The translations under genes and the position numbers were made by a program. The notes under the pieces were generated by a model. The model was not told where the DNA came from, ran no database searches, and saw only the letters and a list, made by a program, of their open reading frames with translations. Of a stretch of DNA of 64,000 nt, positions 51,815 to 60,227 are shown piece after piece (the stretch's first letter is position 1; each line of letters starts with the position of its first letter). The stretch spans positions 8,996 through 72,995 of the forward strand of contig CABTZK010000008.1 in the NCBI GenBank assembly GCA_902489275.1. The letters are read 5' to 3'. The DNA comes from an uncultured Porphyromonadaceae bacterium. GTDB taxonomy: Bacteria > Bacteroidota > Bacteroidia > Bacteroidales > Muribaculaceae.

Positions 51815-52969
51815 TTAATACTTGTATGGAATCTGATCCTCTATGACACGGATGAACTGGTCGCCCGCCTGGCGCAAGACAAACACATCCTGGCCTTCAG
51901 CTCCATCCTGGCTGATGTATAACTCCAGGCCCAGGTCGTCGTTCATGGTGAAGGCCACGACATTGGGCCAGTGGTTGATGTAGTCATTTTTGTCGTCGCT
52001 GTACCATGTGCCATTGCCGTGATCCCAGCCATATTCGTCCCATGAGGCTAAGATGCCCTCATCGGTTATGCACATCAGCGCGGCACGTTGGTATCCTCTC
52101 TTGTCGGGCTTGAAAATCGTGACACAGAGCATGAAGGGCGACCACTCTTTGTGTTCGAGTGGTGCTTTGAAGTCGGCCACCCACAGCGTCGAATCAATCT
52201 GCTCCTCGGGATAGCGCATCTGGATAATCTGTTTCAAGCCTTCGTGATCGGTTAGTTGCCGAATTTTCTCGCCAGGCTTCCAGCGGCTATAGTCCCAGAG
52301 CGTGTGGGTGGCAAAAAACGACTGGTTCACCATCACGGCAGTGACCTCGCTATCGTCATAGCCGCGAAACATCTTCTTGCTCATCGACTTGTCCAGCAGC
52401 GAGTAGAAATAGACTTCTGTGTCATCGCTCGTAACGAGCTTGTTATATTTAATCTTTCCCACGTGAGGTTTGAAAATCATGCGGTTATAGTGTGCGGGAT
52501 TGGGGACCGCTTTGGTGGAAATGGCGCAATACTGGTTTTGCGCCATTTGAGTTTTGGCAAACAGGGGGCGCTCCTTCAGCGTCGGGTCGCTCTCGACATC
52601 GAGGTACAGACCCACGTAGTCAATGCGATTCCACCCCATGTTCTCGTAGTCCTTGGGATTAATGTAGTCCTTGGGCAAGTTGTAGCGCACCAGCGAAGTG
52701 CCTTTGTTCTTGTAAAACATGTAGTGTTGCAGGTCATGGGTGAGCACCCAAATCTCTGGGCTATCGTCGTGGTCGAGGTCGACATAACTATACAGGTCGG
52801 GATGAAGCCCGTCGCCCATCCCGTAGAAATCTTCCTGAACCTGAGGCAGGTTGAGCGCCAGGGCGTGGGTGGCCGCAATCTCGGCAGGGTCTTCTGAAAT
52901 CAATGTGGCATGGCTTTTCAGGGTGGACAGGGTCGCAAGCATTGCCAGAATAACAGATAATTTTTTCAT
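51815..52969 (-). CDS. Secreted protein of unknown function with FG-GAP/VCBS-like segment
   Basis: 384 residues from ATG at 52969 (the frame is open to 53023, but the signal peptide MKKLSVILAMLATL starts here). The mature part begins after about residue 22. One segment near residue 60 (YSYVDLDHDDSPEIWVLT) resembles a calcium-binding FG-GAP/VCBS loop, and another lies near the C-terminus (DLGLELYISQDG). I do not recognise the rest. The promoter is excellent. It stands alone between lgt and tag. Confidence 0.65.
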   Translation of the reverse strand: MKKLSVILAMLATLSTLKSHATLISEDPAEIAATHALALNLPQVQEDFYGMGDGLHPDLYSYVDLDHDDSPEIWVLTHDLQHYMFYKNKGTSLVRYNLPKDYINPKDYENMGWNRIDYVGLYLDVESDPTLKERPLFAKTQMAQNQYCAISTKAVPNPAHYNRMIFKPHVGKIKYNKLVTSDDTEVYFYSLLDKSMSKKMFRGYDDSEVTAVMVNQSFFATHTLWDYSRWKPGEKIRQLTDHEGLKQIIQMRYPEEQIDSTLWVADFKAPLEHKEWSPFMLCVTIFKPDKRGYQRAALMCITDEGILASWDEYGWDHGNGTWYSDDKNDYINHWPNVVAFTMNDDLGLELYISQDGAEGQDVFVLRQAGDQFIRVIEDQIPYKY

Positions 52970-52992
52970 TGCTTTTCCATTTTTGGTTTTTA

Positions 52993-53024
52993 CAAAGATA
53001 ATCCCATCGTGGCACATTTCCAAA
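52993..53024 (-). promoter_or_regulatory. Promoter of the secreted protein
   Basis: On the minus strand: TTTG (53021-53024), exactly 20 bases, TATCTTTG (52993-53000). Full match to both boxes, 23 bases before the ATG. Confidence 0.8.
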
Positions 53025-53043
53025 TCTTTTCATCACAATTTGT

Positions 53044-53760
53044 TCATGAGTGGCGAGCCGCTTTTTCCATCAACTCATGCAGTGGCACCGATTTCAACCC
53101 TCCGGCCTGGCGGGGGAGAGGTGATGGCGCGCCTTCCTGCGAGGGCAGGTCGTCGACCACGACGGTGTTCTCGCCCAGCAACTGGCGGTAGCGGAAGCAC
53201 AGCGGGTGGTGGTCGTTGATAATGCCAATGGCTTGCAGGTGAGAATAGAGAATCACGCTGCCCATGTACTTGAATCCTCGCCGCTTGAGGCTCTTGGCGA
53301 TGCAATCGCTCAGGGCGTTGCGAGTTTCCCACACCCCCTCGTCGCGGTGGCTCTTGAAAATCACCGATCGGCCGCCTGTGAATCCCCAAATGTAGTGGTC
53401 AAATGTTCCAAACTCCTCTTGGATGTCAAGAAACACTTGGGCATTGCTCACCATGGCCTTGATTTTCCGGATTGATTTGATCATCCCCTCGGTGCCCATG
53501 ACGCGCTGCACATCGCCATCGCTGAACCGGGCCACTCGGGCTGGCTCGAAATGGGCAAAGCACTGGCGGAGTATCTCGCGCTTCTTGAGCATGAGTTCCC
53601 AGCTGAGGCCACACGACATGCCCTCAAGCACCAGGAACTCAAAGTGCAGCCGCTCGTCGTGCACTGGCGTGCCCCACTCCACATCGTGGTAATGGTTGTA
53701 GTACTCGGGGCGCATCTTCTCGACCCACGGGCATCGTGTTACGTTTTTTCCCTCCATCAC
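53044..53760 (-). CDS. tag: DNA-3-methyladenine glycosylase I, extended C-terminus
   Basis: 238 residues, about 50 longer than E. coli Tag. The family core is intact: RCPWVEKM with the first Zn Cys, YHDVEWG, EGMSCGLSWELMLKKRE, SLKRRGFKYMGSVILYSHLQAIGIINDH (in parts) and the His/Cys pair NDHHPLC of the zinc snap. It excises 3-methyladenine from DNA. The last about 40 residues are polar and not family-like. It is transcribed divergently from the LysR gene, with about 135 bases between starts. Confidence 0.93.
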   Translation of the reverse strand: MMEGKNVTRCPWVEKMRPEYYNHYHDVEWGTPVHDERLHFEFLVLEGMSCGLSWELMLKKREILRQCFAHFEPARVARFSDGDVQRVMGTEGMIKSIRKIKAMVSNAQVFLDIQEEFGTFDHYIWGFTGGRSVIFKSHRDEGVWETRNALSDCIAKSLKRRGFKYMGSVILYSHLQAIGIINDHHPLCFRYRQLLGENTVVVDDLPSQEGAPSPLPRQAGGLKSVPLHELMEKAARHS

Positions 53761-53866
53761 ATGCTTTGTTGAAATCCCTTTTTTCCTTTTTCGCTAAGGT
53801 ACAACAATTCAGCGAGCGCACCCTCGAAAATATTGTTAAATCACAAGAGATGCCAGTAAAAATCTT

Positions 53867-53874
53867 TAACTTTG
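53867..53874 (+). promoter_or_regulatory. -7 box upstream of the LysR gene
   Basis: TAACTTTG, 20 bases before the ATG at 53895. No TTTG at the usual distance. Confidence 0.45.
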
Positions 53875-53894
53875 CCCATGTTTCTAAACACTTT

Positions 53895-54788
53895 ATGATT
53901 GATATTAGGCTAAAAGTATTCCGCAGCGTCGCTCTCAACCAGAGTTTCACCCGAGCCTCGCAAGAGCTGTTCATCAGCCAGCCGGCCATCAGCAAGCACG
54001 TCAAGGAGCTGGAAAGCGAGTTCAACTGCAAGCTGTTTGAGCGGCTGGCGGGAAAAATCGTGATTACGCCAGCGGGGCAAGTCATGCTCGACCACGCCAA
54101 CAGGATTTTGAAGGCCTACGAGCGAATGGCCTTTGAGATGAATGCCCTCCAGCAAAAAACCACGGGCGAGCTTCGCATTGGAGCCATCACAACCGTCTCG
54201 CAATACATTATCCCCGAAATCATTGCCAATTTCAGGCATGACTTCCCCGAAATCACCATCACCTTGCTGAGCGGCAACTCACGCGAGGTGGAGAGGGCCC
54301 TGGAGCAAAGCCGCATCGACTTGGGGATGGTAGAAGGCATCTCCCGGCAGCCCCAGTTCAAGTACACCGCATTCATGGACGATGAGTTGGTGCCTATCGT
54401 GAGCACCAGAGGCGGCTTGAGCGCCTACGACAGCATCGACCTCGAAACCCTCAAGCGCGTGCCCATCGTGCTGCGGGAATTCGGGTCGGGGTCGCTCGAT
54501 GTCATCAGGCAGGCATTTGAGAAAAAGGGGATCAGTCTCTCGGAACTGAACATAGAGATGAGCTTAGGCACTACCGAAGGCATCAAGCACTACGTTGAGC
54601 ATTCCAGCAGCATGGGAATCGTGAGCATTCGCTCGGTGAGCAAGGAGGTTTTCAACAACATTTTCAAGATTGTAGACCTCGATGGCTTGAAAATCGGCCG
54701 CCGCTTAGCTTTTGTCGAGCGCCAGGGCGAGGTGAGCGCGCTGTCCCGAAAATTCAAGACGTTTATAACAAAATGTTATAATAGATAG
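53895..54788 (+). CDS. LysR family transcriptional regulator
   Basis: 297 residues from ATG 53895; the frame opens at 53736, but the family start is MIDIRLKVFRSVA. The winged helix-turn-helix (about 1-62: SFTRASQELFISQPAISKHVKELE) is followed by the type 2 periplasmic-binding-like effector domain (about 90-295). It is immediately upstream of, and codirectional with, a YeiH-type transporter gene. In E. coli the LysR regulator YeiE neighbours yeiH, so control of that transporter is a reasonable inference. Confidence 0.93.
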   Translation: MIDIRLKVFRSVALNQSFTRASQELFISQPAISKHVKELESEFNCKLFERLAGKIVITPAGQVMLDHANRILKAYERMAFEMNALQQKTTGELRIGAITTVSQYIIPEIIANFRHDFPEITITLLSGNSREVERALEQSRIDLGMVEGISRQPQFKYTAFMDDELVPIVSTRGGLSAYDSIDLETLKRVPIVLREFGSGSLDVIRQAFEKKGISLSELNIEMSLGTTEGIKHYVEHSSSMGIVSIRSVSKEVFNNIFKIVDLDGLKIGRRLAFVERQGEVSALSRKFKTFITKCYNR

Positions 54789-54860
54789 TTATTCTGTATG
54801 CGCCATCAACCTTATTTTTCCTTACCTTTGCTCCCAGTTTAAAACAAAGACTGAAAAAAG

Positions 54861-55895
54861 ATGAGATTGAGTGAACAAAGAAGCAGCATGCTGCATGGCG
54901 TGCTATTGATGGCGTTATTTGCCTGCGCCGCATTCTACATTGGATCGATGGACTGGGTAAAGGCCGTGTCCTTGAGTCCCATGATTGTGGGAATTATACT
55001 CGGCATGATCTATGCCAACAGTTTGCGCAACAACCTCCCTGACACCTGGGTACCCGGCATCGCTTTCTGCTCGAAGCGTGTCTTGCGCTTTGGCATCATC
55101 CTGTACGGCTTCAGGATGTCGTTTCAAGATGTGCTGGCCGTGGGCTTGCCCGCCATCGTCATCGATGCCATTGTCGTGATCGTGACCATCGCCATCGGTA
55201 TGGTCATCGGGAAATTGTTGAGAATGGATCGCGACATTGCCTTGCTCACGGCCAGCGGCGGCGCCATCTGCGGTGCCGCGGCGGTGATGGGCGTAGACGG
55301 CGTGATTCGCCCCAAGCCCTATAAGACCGCGGTGGCTGTGGCAACGGTTGTGATTTTCGGCACGCTCTCCATGTTTCTTTACCCCATTCTCTATCGCGCG
55401 GGAATCTTTGACCTGCCCACCGGCCAGATGGGCATTTTCACTGGCAGCACCGTGCATGAGGTGGCTCATGTGGTGGGCGCGGGCAATGCCATGGGAGCCG
55501 CCGTGAGCAATAGCGCCATCATCGTGAAGATGATTCGTGTGATGATGCTTGTGCCCGTGCTGATTGTGATTGCGTTCTTAGTGGCTAAAGGCGCAACCAG
55601 CGCCCAGGGCCAGCATGGCAAGTCCAAGATCGCCATTCCCTGGTTTGCAGTTCTTTTTCTTGTGGTGATTGCGTTCAACTCCTTTAACCTGCTTCCGCAA
55701 GCCGTGGTAGATTGGATCAACACGCTCGACACGTTCTTGCTCACCATGGCCATGACGGCACTGGGTGCCGAGACCAGCATCGACAAGTTCAAGAGAGCTG
55801 GTTTCAAGCCGTTTTTGCTGGCTGCTGTCATCTACTGCTGGCTCATTGGCGGCGGCTACTGCTTGTCTAAATTCTTGGTTCCGGCGCTCATGTAG
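54861..55895 (+). CDS. YeiH/UPF0324 family putative anion exporter
   Basis: 344-residue membrane protein with about ten helices. Family features are the conserved FGIILYGFRMSFQDV, LTASGGAICGAAAVMGVD and STVHEVAHVVGAGNAMG. These resemble the YeiH family, annotated as putative sulfate exporters. The substrate is unproven. A consensus -7 box (TACCTTTG, 54823-54830) lies 31 bases upstream, so it can be transcribed apart from lysR. Confidence 0.9.
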   Translation: MRLSEQRSSMLHGVLLMALFACAAFYIGSMDWVKAVSLSPMIVGIILGMIYANSLRNNLPDTWVPGIAFCSKRVLRFGIILYGFRMSFQDVLAVGLPAIVIDAIVVIVTIAIGMVIGKLLRMDRDIALLTASGGAICGAAAVMGVDGVIRPKPYKTAVAVATVVIFGTLSMFLYPILYRAGIFDLPTGQMGIFTGSTVHEVAHVVGAGNAMGAAVSNSAIIVKMIRVMMLVPVLIVIAFLVAKGATSAQGQHGKSKIAIPWFAVLFLVVIAFNSFNLLPQAVVDWINTLDTFLLTMAMTALGAETSIDKFKRAGFKPFLLAAVIYCWLIGGGYCLSKFLVPALM

Positions 55896-55922
55896 CGCAA
55901 GCCCATGTAGACGGTCTCCCTG

Positions 55923-55964
55923 ATGCCTGCCGGCGAGTTTTTGCCCGCCGATGCAGGCATTTTT
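55923..55964 (+). terminator. Terminator after the YeiH-type gene
   Basis: ATGCCTGC and GCAGGCAT arms, with inner GGCG/CGCC pairing, followed by TTTTC. It lies 28 bases after the stop. Confidence 0.75.
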
Positions 55965-56015
55965 CGCCCAAATGGGGCCCATGGAGCGACATGGCAAAAA
56001 ACAGCCATTTTTTAA

Positions 56016-56046
56016 GTTGCATTTTGAGAAAAATACATTATCTTTG
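56016..56046 (+). promoter_or_regulatory. Promoter of the NagB-like/PIG-L gene
   Basis: GTTG (56016-56019), 19 bases, TATCTTTG (56039-56046). The leader to ATG 56161 is about 105 bases. Confidence 0.6.
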
Positions 56047-56160
56047 CTCACCACAAATTGTAAACTAATGGCTCACTGGATGCCTGCTGCCCGTAGCGTG
56101 TCCTGCCGATGACCGAGCAACTGCGTTTGCGCGCATGGGTATAAAAATTTAGACAGAAAT

Positions 56161-58152
56161 ATGAGAACAAACTTGAGCTCGAAAATCAAACTCGACCAGG
56201 TATCGAAGCGATACTTTCGGCCAGAAAGCGATTTGGAACTGACTTCGCTCACCCGTTTTGAGAAAGTGCCTACGAAGATTGTTGAGACCTCGCGAGAAGG
56301 TGCCGCCGACGCGGCACAAGACATCGCCGCGCACATCAACCGCACTGTCGAGGAAAAGGGACGCTGCGTGATAGGGCTTGACACGGGGCAGTGCGCACTC
56401 GACGTGTACGATGAGTTGGTGAAACTCTATTTTGCCGACAAGGTGAGCTTTGCCAACGTTGTGGTCTTTAACTTGAGCGAGTTGGGGCTGGGCGACGCGG
56501 ACAGCGAGACCTTGAGTACGATGGCCCGCCTGAACGACCGCCTGTTGAAGAAAGTGGATATTGACCCCAGCCACGTGTACACCTTTAGCAACCAAGCCAC
56601 CAAGGAAAATGCGCACAGCCTGTGCAAGCAATACGAAACACTCGTCGATGAGTTCGGGGGATTTGACGTGGTGATTTGCCAAATGACGAAAAGCGGCGCC
56701 CTTGCTTTTAACGAGCCGGGGTCGCAGTCGTCCTCGTCGTGCCGCATGGTGTCGATCAGCAACGAACGGCGTCAGAGTATTGCCGAGTCCTACCAGTGCG
56801 AGACGGCGCCCAGCACTGCCGTGACGCTGGGCATTTCTAACCTGTTAGAAGCCAGGAAATTCATCTGCTTGGCTTGGGGGCAGGGGAGTGCTGCCGCTGT
56901 CTACAACACCATCGAGGGGAAAATTTCGGACCAGTATCCGTCGTCCTATCTGCAAATGCATCACAATGTGAAACTCATTGTTGACTTAGAGGCCTCGTCG
57001 CTGCTCACGCGCATCAATTTCCCATGGAAAGTGGCCTCTTGTGACTGGACCGACCAGCTTGTGCGCCGGGCCATCGTTTGGTTGAGCCAGCACACCGGGA
57101 AGCCCGTGCTGAAACTCACCAACAAGGACTATAACGATAACGGGTTGAGTGAACTCGTCACGGTCTTTGGCTCGGCCTATAATGTCAATATCAAGATATT
57201 CAACGACTTGCAACATACTATCACGGGTTGGCCAGGCGGTAAGCCTAATGCTGACGACACCTCGCGCCCCGAGCGCAAGTTGCCCTATCCCAAGCGCGTG
57301 CTGGTGTTCAGCCCGCATCCCGACGATGCGATTGTGTCGATGGGCGGGACGATTCGCCGTCTCGTGGAGCAAGGTCACGACGTGCACGTGGTCTTAGAGA
57401 CCAGTGGCGATGTGGCTGTGAGCGATGAGGACCTGGAACGCACGGTCATGCTCAACACCAAGATTAGCGAGCATTTCGGCTATCAGTCCGACCGCCGCGA
57501 CCAAGTGGTCAAAACCATTACCGGCGGGCTGCGCAACAAGAAGCCTGGAGATCCCGACAACCGGGAAATGCGCTATCTCAAAGGCATGATATTCACCTGC
57601 GAGGCCGTGATGGCGTGCAATTTCATGGGCGTGCCATTTGACCACATTCACACCCTCCAGCTGCCATTCTACACCGAGGAGCCCTTTGGGCGCGGCAAGG
57701 TGACCGAGGCCGATGCGGCGCCCATCCGCAAGCTCATCGAGGAAATTCACCCGCACCAGATTTTCTTTGCCTACGACTTGGGAGACCCCTATGGAACTCA
57801 TCGCCGAGCCACCGACAGCCTGCTGCTGGCTATCGATCAGCTCAAGGACGAGCCGTTCATGACCGCCTGCCGCACGTGGATGTATCGCGGGCAATGGGGC
57901 AATTGGGAAATCGACCACATCGAGATGGCGGTGCCCATGAGTCCCGAGGAGTTTTCCCACAAGCGGGCTGCTATTCTCAAATACCAGTCGCAAATTCAGG
58001 ATGCGCCGTTTCGCGACCCCGAAGATGGCCAGCTGAGCTGGCAGCGCACGATTGACCGCAACACGGCCACCGCCAATCTTTATGCCTGCCTGGGCTTAGC
58101 CACCTACGAGGCCATGGAGTCGTTTGTGCAATACCACCCCGAGGGCGACTAA
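56161..58152 (+). CDS. NagB-like domain fused to a PIG-L/LmbE deacetylase
   Basis: 663 residues. Residues about 35-310 follow glucosamine-6-phosphate deaminase (NagB) in outline, but the catalytic positions are changed. FNLSELGLGD stands where NagB has N-x-DEY, and QMTKSGALAFNEPGS stands where NagB has G-x-G-x-DGHIAFNEP. The proton-relay Asp and His are therefore lost. Residues about 375-640 form a PIG-L deacetylase with its metal motif intact (FSPHPDDAIVSMGG) and a distal His in DPYGTHR. Bacteroides has proteins of this length and layout annotated as nagB-like. Deamination is unlikely; deacetylation of an N-acetyl sugar is the better prediction. Confidence 0.85.
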   Translation: MRTNLSSKIKLDQVSKRYFRPESDLELTSLTRFEKVPTKIVETSREGAADAAQDIAAHINRTVEEKGRCVIGLDTGQCALDVYDELVKLYFADKVSFANVVVFNLSELGLGDADSETLSTMARLNDRLLKKVDIDPSHVYTFSNQATKENAHSLCKQYETLVDEFGGFDVVICQMTKSGALAFNEPGSQSSSSCRMVSISNERRQSIAESYQCETAPSTAVTLGISNLLEARKFICLAWGQGSAAAVYNTIEGKISDQYPSSYLQMHHNVKLIVDLEASSLLTRINFPWKVASCDWTDQLVRRAIVWLSQHTGKPVLKLTNKDYNDNGLSELVTVFGSAYNVNIKIFNDLQHTITGWPGGKPNADDTSRPERKLPYPKRVLVFSPHPDDAIVSMGGTIRRLVEQGHDVHVVLETSGDVAVSDEDLERTVMLNTKISEHFGYQSDRRDQVVKTITGGLRNKKPGDPDNREMRYLKGMIFTCEAVMACNFMGVPFDHIHTLQLPFYTEEPFGRGKVTEADAAPIRKLIEEIHPHQIFFAYDLGDPYGTHRRATDSLLLAIDQLKDEPFMTACRTWMYRGQWGNWEIDHIEMAVPMSPEEFSHKRAAILKYQSQIQDAPFRDPEDGQLSWQRTIDRNTATANLYACLGLATYEAMESFVQYHPEGD

Positions 58153-58155
58153 CCG

Positions 58156-59577
58156 TCAGCGCTGCAGCAACTCCAGTTTTCGGGTGCGTTGGCGGCGGAA
58201 GTCGTTGAACGTGTCAAAAATGTCGGTCAGCGCCTGGCTGCTGTTGTCGACTTGCTCCTGATAGAGCGTGACGCTGCCGCCAGTGTTGATGTTCTTGCCT
58301 TGCAGCGCGCCGTTCACCCCCGTGATTTCCTCCAGCAGTTTCATTTGGAGGTTGAGCATTTCGTAGGCTCCAATGTTGGTGTTGTTGGCCGAGATTTGCT
58401 CAGGCTTTGCCATGCCCTCGGCCGTTGAGTAGGGCAGCACGCCATGGCTGCTTTCCCAGATTCGCTTTACCTCGTCGAGCGTGAGGTCGCCCGGCATGGC
58501 ATTGTCGGGGTAGAGGAGCACGCCCTTGGCGCTGGCATTCATGATTTGGTCCACAAGCGTGACAAGGCGGTTCACATACTTTTGCTGGTCGATAACGTCT
58601 TCTATAAAGGAGTGCACCTCGCCATCGGTGAGCGGATACATTTTCACCACAAAGGGGTGGCTCGCGTGGGCAAACGGCGTGTCGTACTCGTGGAGCAAGT
58701 CGCCCATGGGGGAGAACCAACGGCAATGCCAAGCCGTGGCAATGTCCCAACACAGTTCCAAGTCGGGGTTGCTTTTCAGTTGGCGCCAATGTGAGATGGG
58801 TTCCACGGTAACTTGTGCCGACTTGCGGTTGTGGGCCACCATCACTTCGTGGCTCTCCAGTGTCCACACTTCGATAGCGCGGCACTTGCTCCCGGGGCAA
58901 AACCAGAATCCAGTCCCCTCCTTGCTGTCGGCTCCAATCGCTGTGGCAAAGCGCATGGCGCGTCCGTCGGCATCGTTGCTGTAGAGGCGACGCACCCAAG
59001 CCGCTTTGCGGCGCTGGCCGCCTGCCACTCGCTTGATGAGCGCAGCCACGCTCAGGTCATGGATTTGCCCGATGATTTCGCAGTCGCGGGCAAAAGGGTC
59101 AGAAATCGAGTTGATGAAAAAGTCATTCACATTCACATTGCTCACCACGGGACGCGTGTCGAGCAAGTTTTGCTCCCAGTCCACGCGCTGAATGCCGCAG
59201 CCCGAGATGAGGAACTCCTCAAGCATGCGGCTGTCGAGCTCATTCAAAAAAGCCTCGCTACTGGCTGGCCGCCTGCCATCACTGGCGGTCGCCTGCCCGC
59301 CCGCCGCCTGTGGCTGGAGGTAGCGCGAGCGGAAACGCCCCACGATGGTCTTCACCAGCTGGCGCAAGATGTTGTTGGTGATGGGCACGCTATCGGCGGT
59401 ACTGTACCGCTCCCAATCGGTCACCGCGCGTCCGTCCTGGGCTATCGAGGTGTCAATCCACTGGTCGCCATAGGTGAATCGCTTGTTGCGCTGGCGGCGC
59501 GCGCGCAAGTTACTGCCAGCGAGCCAGGCCAGGAAAGCTGCGCGCAGGATGCTTGTGTTGCTGTTGTGTTTGTCCAT
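58156..59577 (-). CDS. Phage portal protein-like, probably C-terminally shortened
   Basis: 473 residues from ATG at 59577; the frame reaches 59679, but those codons overlap the intergenic region. The N-terminal pattern (KRFTYGDQW, then SVPITNNILRQLVKTIVGRF) and the C-terminal helix-rich segment (GALQGKNINTGGSVTLYQEQVDN) match P22-type portal proteins. Such portals usually run longer, and this one stops three bases from the convergent NagB-like gene, so the tail may be lost. No terminase, capsid or integrase gene is nearby. It starts 25 bases after the M15 peptidase gene, with which it likely forms an operon. Confidence 0.7.
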   Translation of the reverse strand: MDKHNSNTSILRAAFLAWLAGSNLRARRQRNKRFTYGDQWIDTSIAQDGRAVTDWERYSTADSVPITNNILRQLVKTIVGRFRSRYLQPQAAGGQATASDGRRPASSEAFLNELDSRMLEEFLISGCGIQRVDWEQNLLDTRPVVSNVNVNDFFINSISDPFARDCEIIGQIHDLSVAALIKRVAGGQRRKAAWVRRLYSNDADGRAMRFATAIGADSKEGTGFWFCPGSKCRAIEVWTLESHEVMVAHNRKSAQVTVEPISHWRQLKSNPDLELCWDIATAWHCRWFSPMGDLLHEYDTPFAHASHPFVVKMYPLTDGEVHSFIEDVIDQQKYVNRLVTLVDQIMNASAKGVLLYPDNAMPGDLTLDEVKRIWESSHGVLPYSTAEGMAKPEQISANNTNIGAYEMLNLQMKLLEEITGVNGALQGKNINTGGSVTLYQEQVDNSSQALTDIFDTFNDFRRQRTRKLELLQR

Positions 59578-59602
59578 TTTTCTTCTGTGAGGTAAGGGGT
59601 TT

Positions 59603-60010
59603 CTATGAGTTAATCGCAAAGTAGTGTCGCCGGTGACGCGGGCCGTAGGACAGATGCAGCCACTTGAACCCATGCTCATTGATTGCTTGGTCCACAGGGA
59701 GGTTCAGTGATTGGAGCAAGGCGTAGAGCCGCTCATTGCCTGACTGTGATCCCACCGTGATGTCGGCAGCCTGCCCCAGCATGTGCTGGCTGCCGGGCAC
59801 GCCACCCACGGCGCGGTTCAAGGCTGGGCAGCGATAGCCGCTGGTCACGGCGATAGGGGCTTGCCAAGCGCTACGCAAGGGGTCGAGAACGTGTTCGACA
59901 AGCGCATGAAGGCTGTCGATAGCGTGCCGGGGCGGCGTGTTGTCGATGCCCAGCCTGCTGGCGGTGCTTGAGCGCGTGAGCTCATGCAGGGTAAAATACT
60001 TCATTGCCAT
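59603..60010 (-). CDS. M15-family peptidase (phage endolysin-like)
   Basis: 135 residues of the peptidase M15_3 type. Zinc-site residues are visible as SQHMLGQAADI (His and Asp) and WLHLSYG (His), and the fold signature TSGYRCPALNRAVGG precedes them. It has no signal peptide. Such proteins cleave peptidoglycan stem peptides and are common as phage endolysins or tail lysins. In-frame ATGs at 60010 and 60004 are both possible. A -7 box (TATTTTTG, minus 60024-60031) lies just upstream. Confidence 0.82.
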   Translation of the reverse strand: MAMKYFTLHELTRSSTASRLGIDNTPPRHAIDSLHALVEHVLDPLRSAWQAPIAVTSGYRCPALNRAVGGVPGSQHMLGQAADITVGSQSGNERLYALLQSLNLPVDQAINEHGFKWLHLSYGPRHRRHYFAINS

Positions 60011-60183
60011 CTTTTTTTTGATGCAAAAATAAGATGTCGCATCGCTCGCGAGCCCTATCTAAAAAAGCCCAGCTGGCCTTTTCATGCCCTGGCCAGCCGC
60101 ATCAATATTGCCCATTAAGCAAAAATAGGGGTTAAAGGTCACTTTTTAGGGTGTTATATACAAGTAGTTGTGGAAATAATGAC

Positions 60184-60191
60184 TAATTTTG
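60184..60191 (+). promoter_or_regulatory. -7 box upstream of the AraC-type gene
   Basis: TAATTTTG, full match, 36 bases before ATG 60228. No TTTG at the usual distance. Confidence 0.45.
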
Positions 60192-60227
60192 TGAAAATGA
60201 AAACGAGTGACTCAAAAAAACGATTGA

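Noticed and set aside
58156..60010. Complete prophage
   Set aside because: Only two phage-type genes; neighbours on both sides are ordinary chromosomal genes and no attachment repeats were seen.
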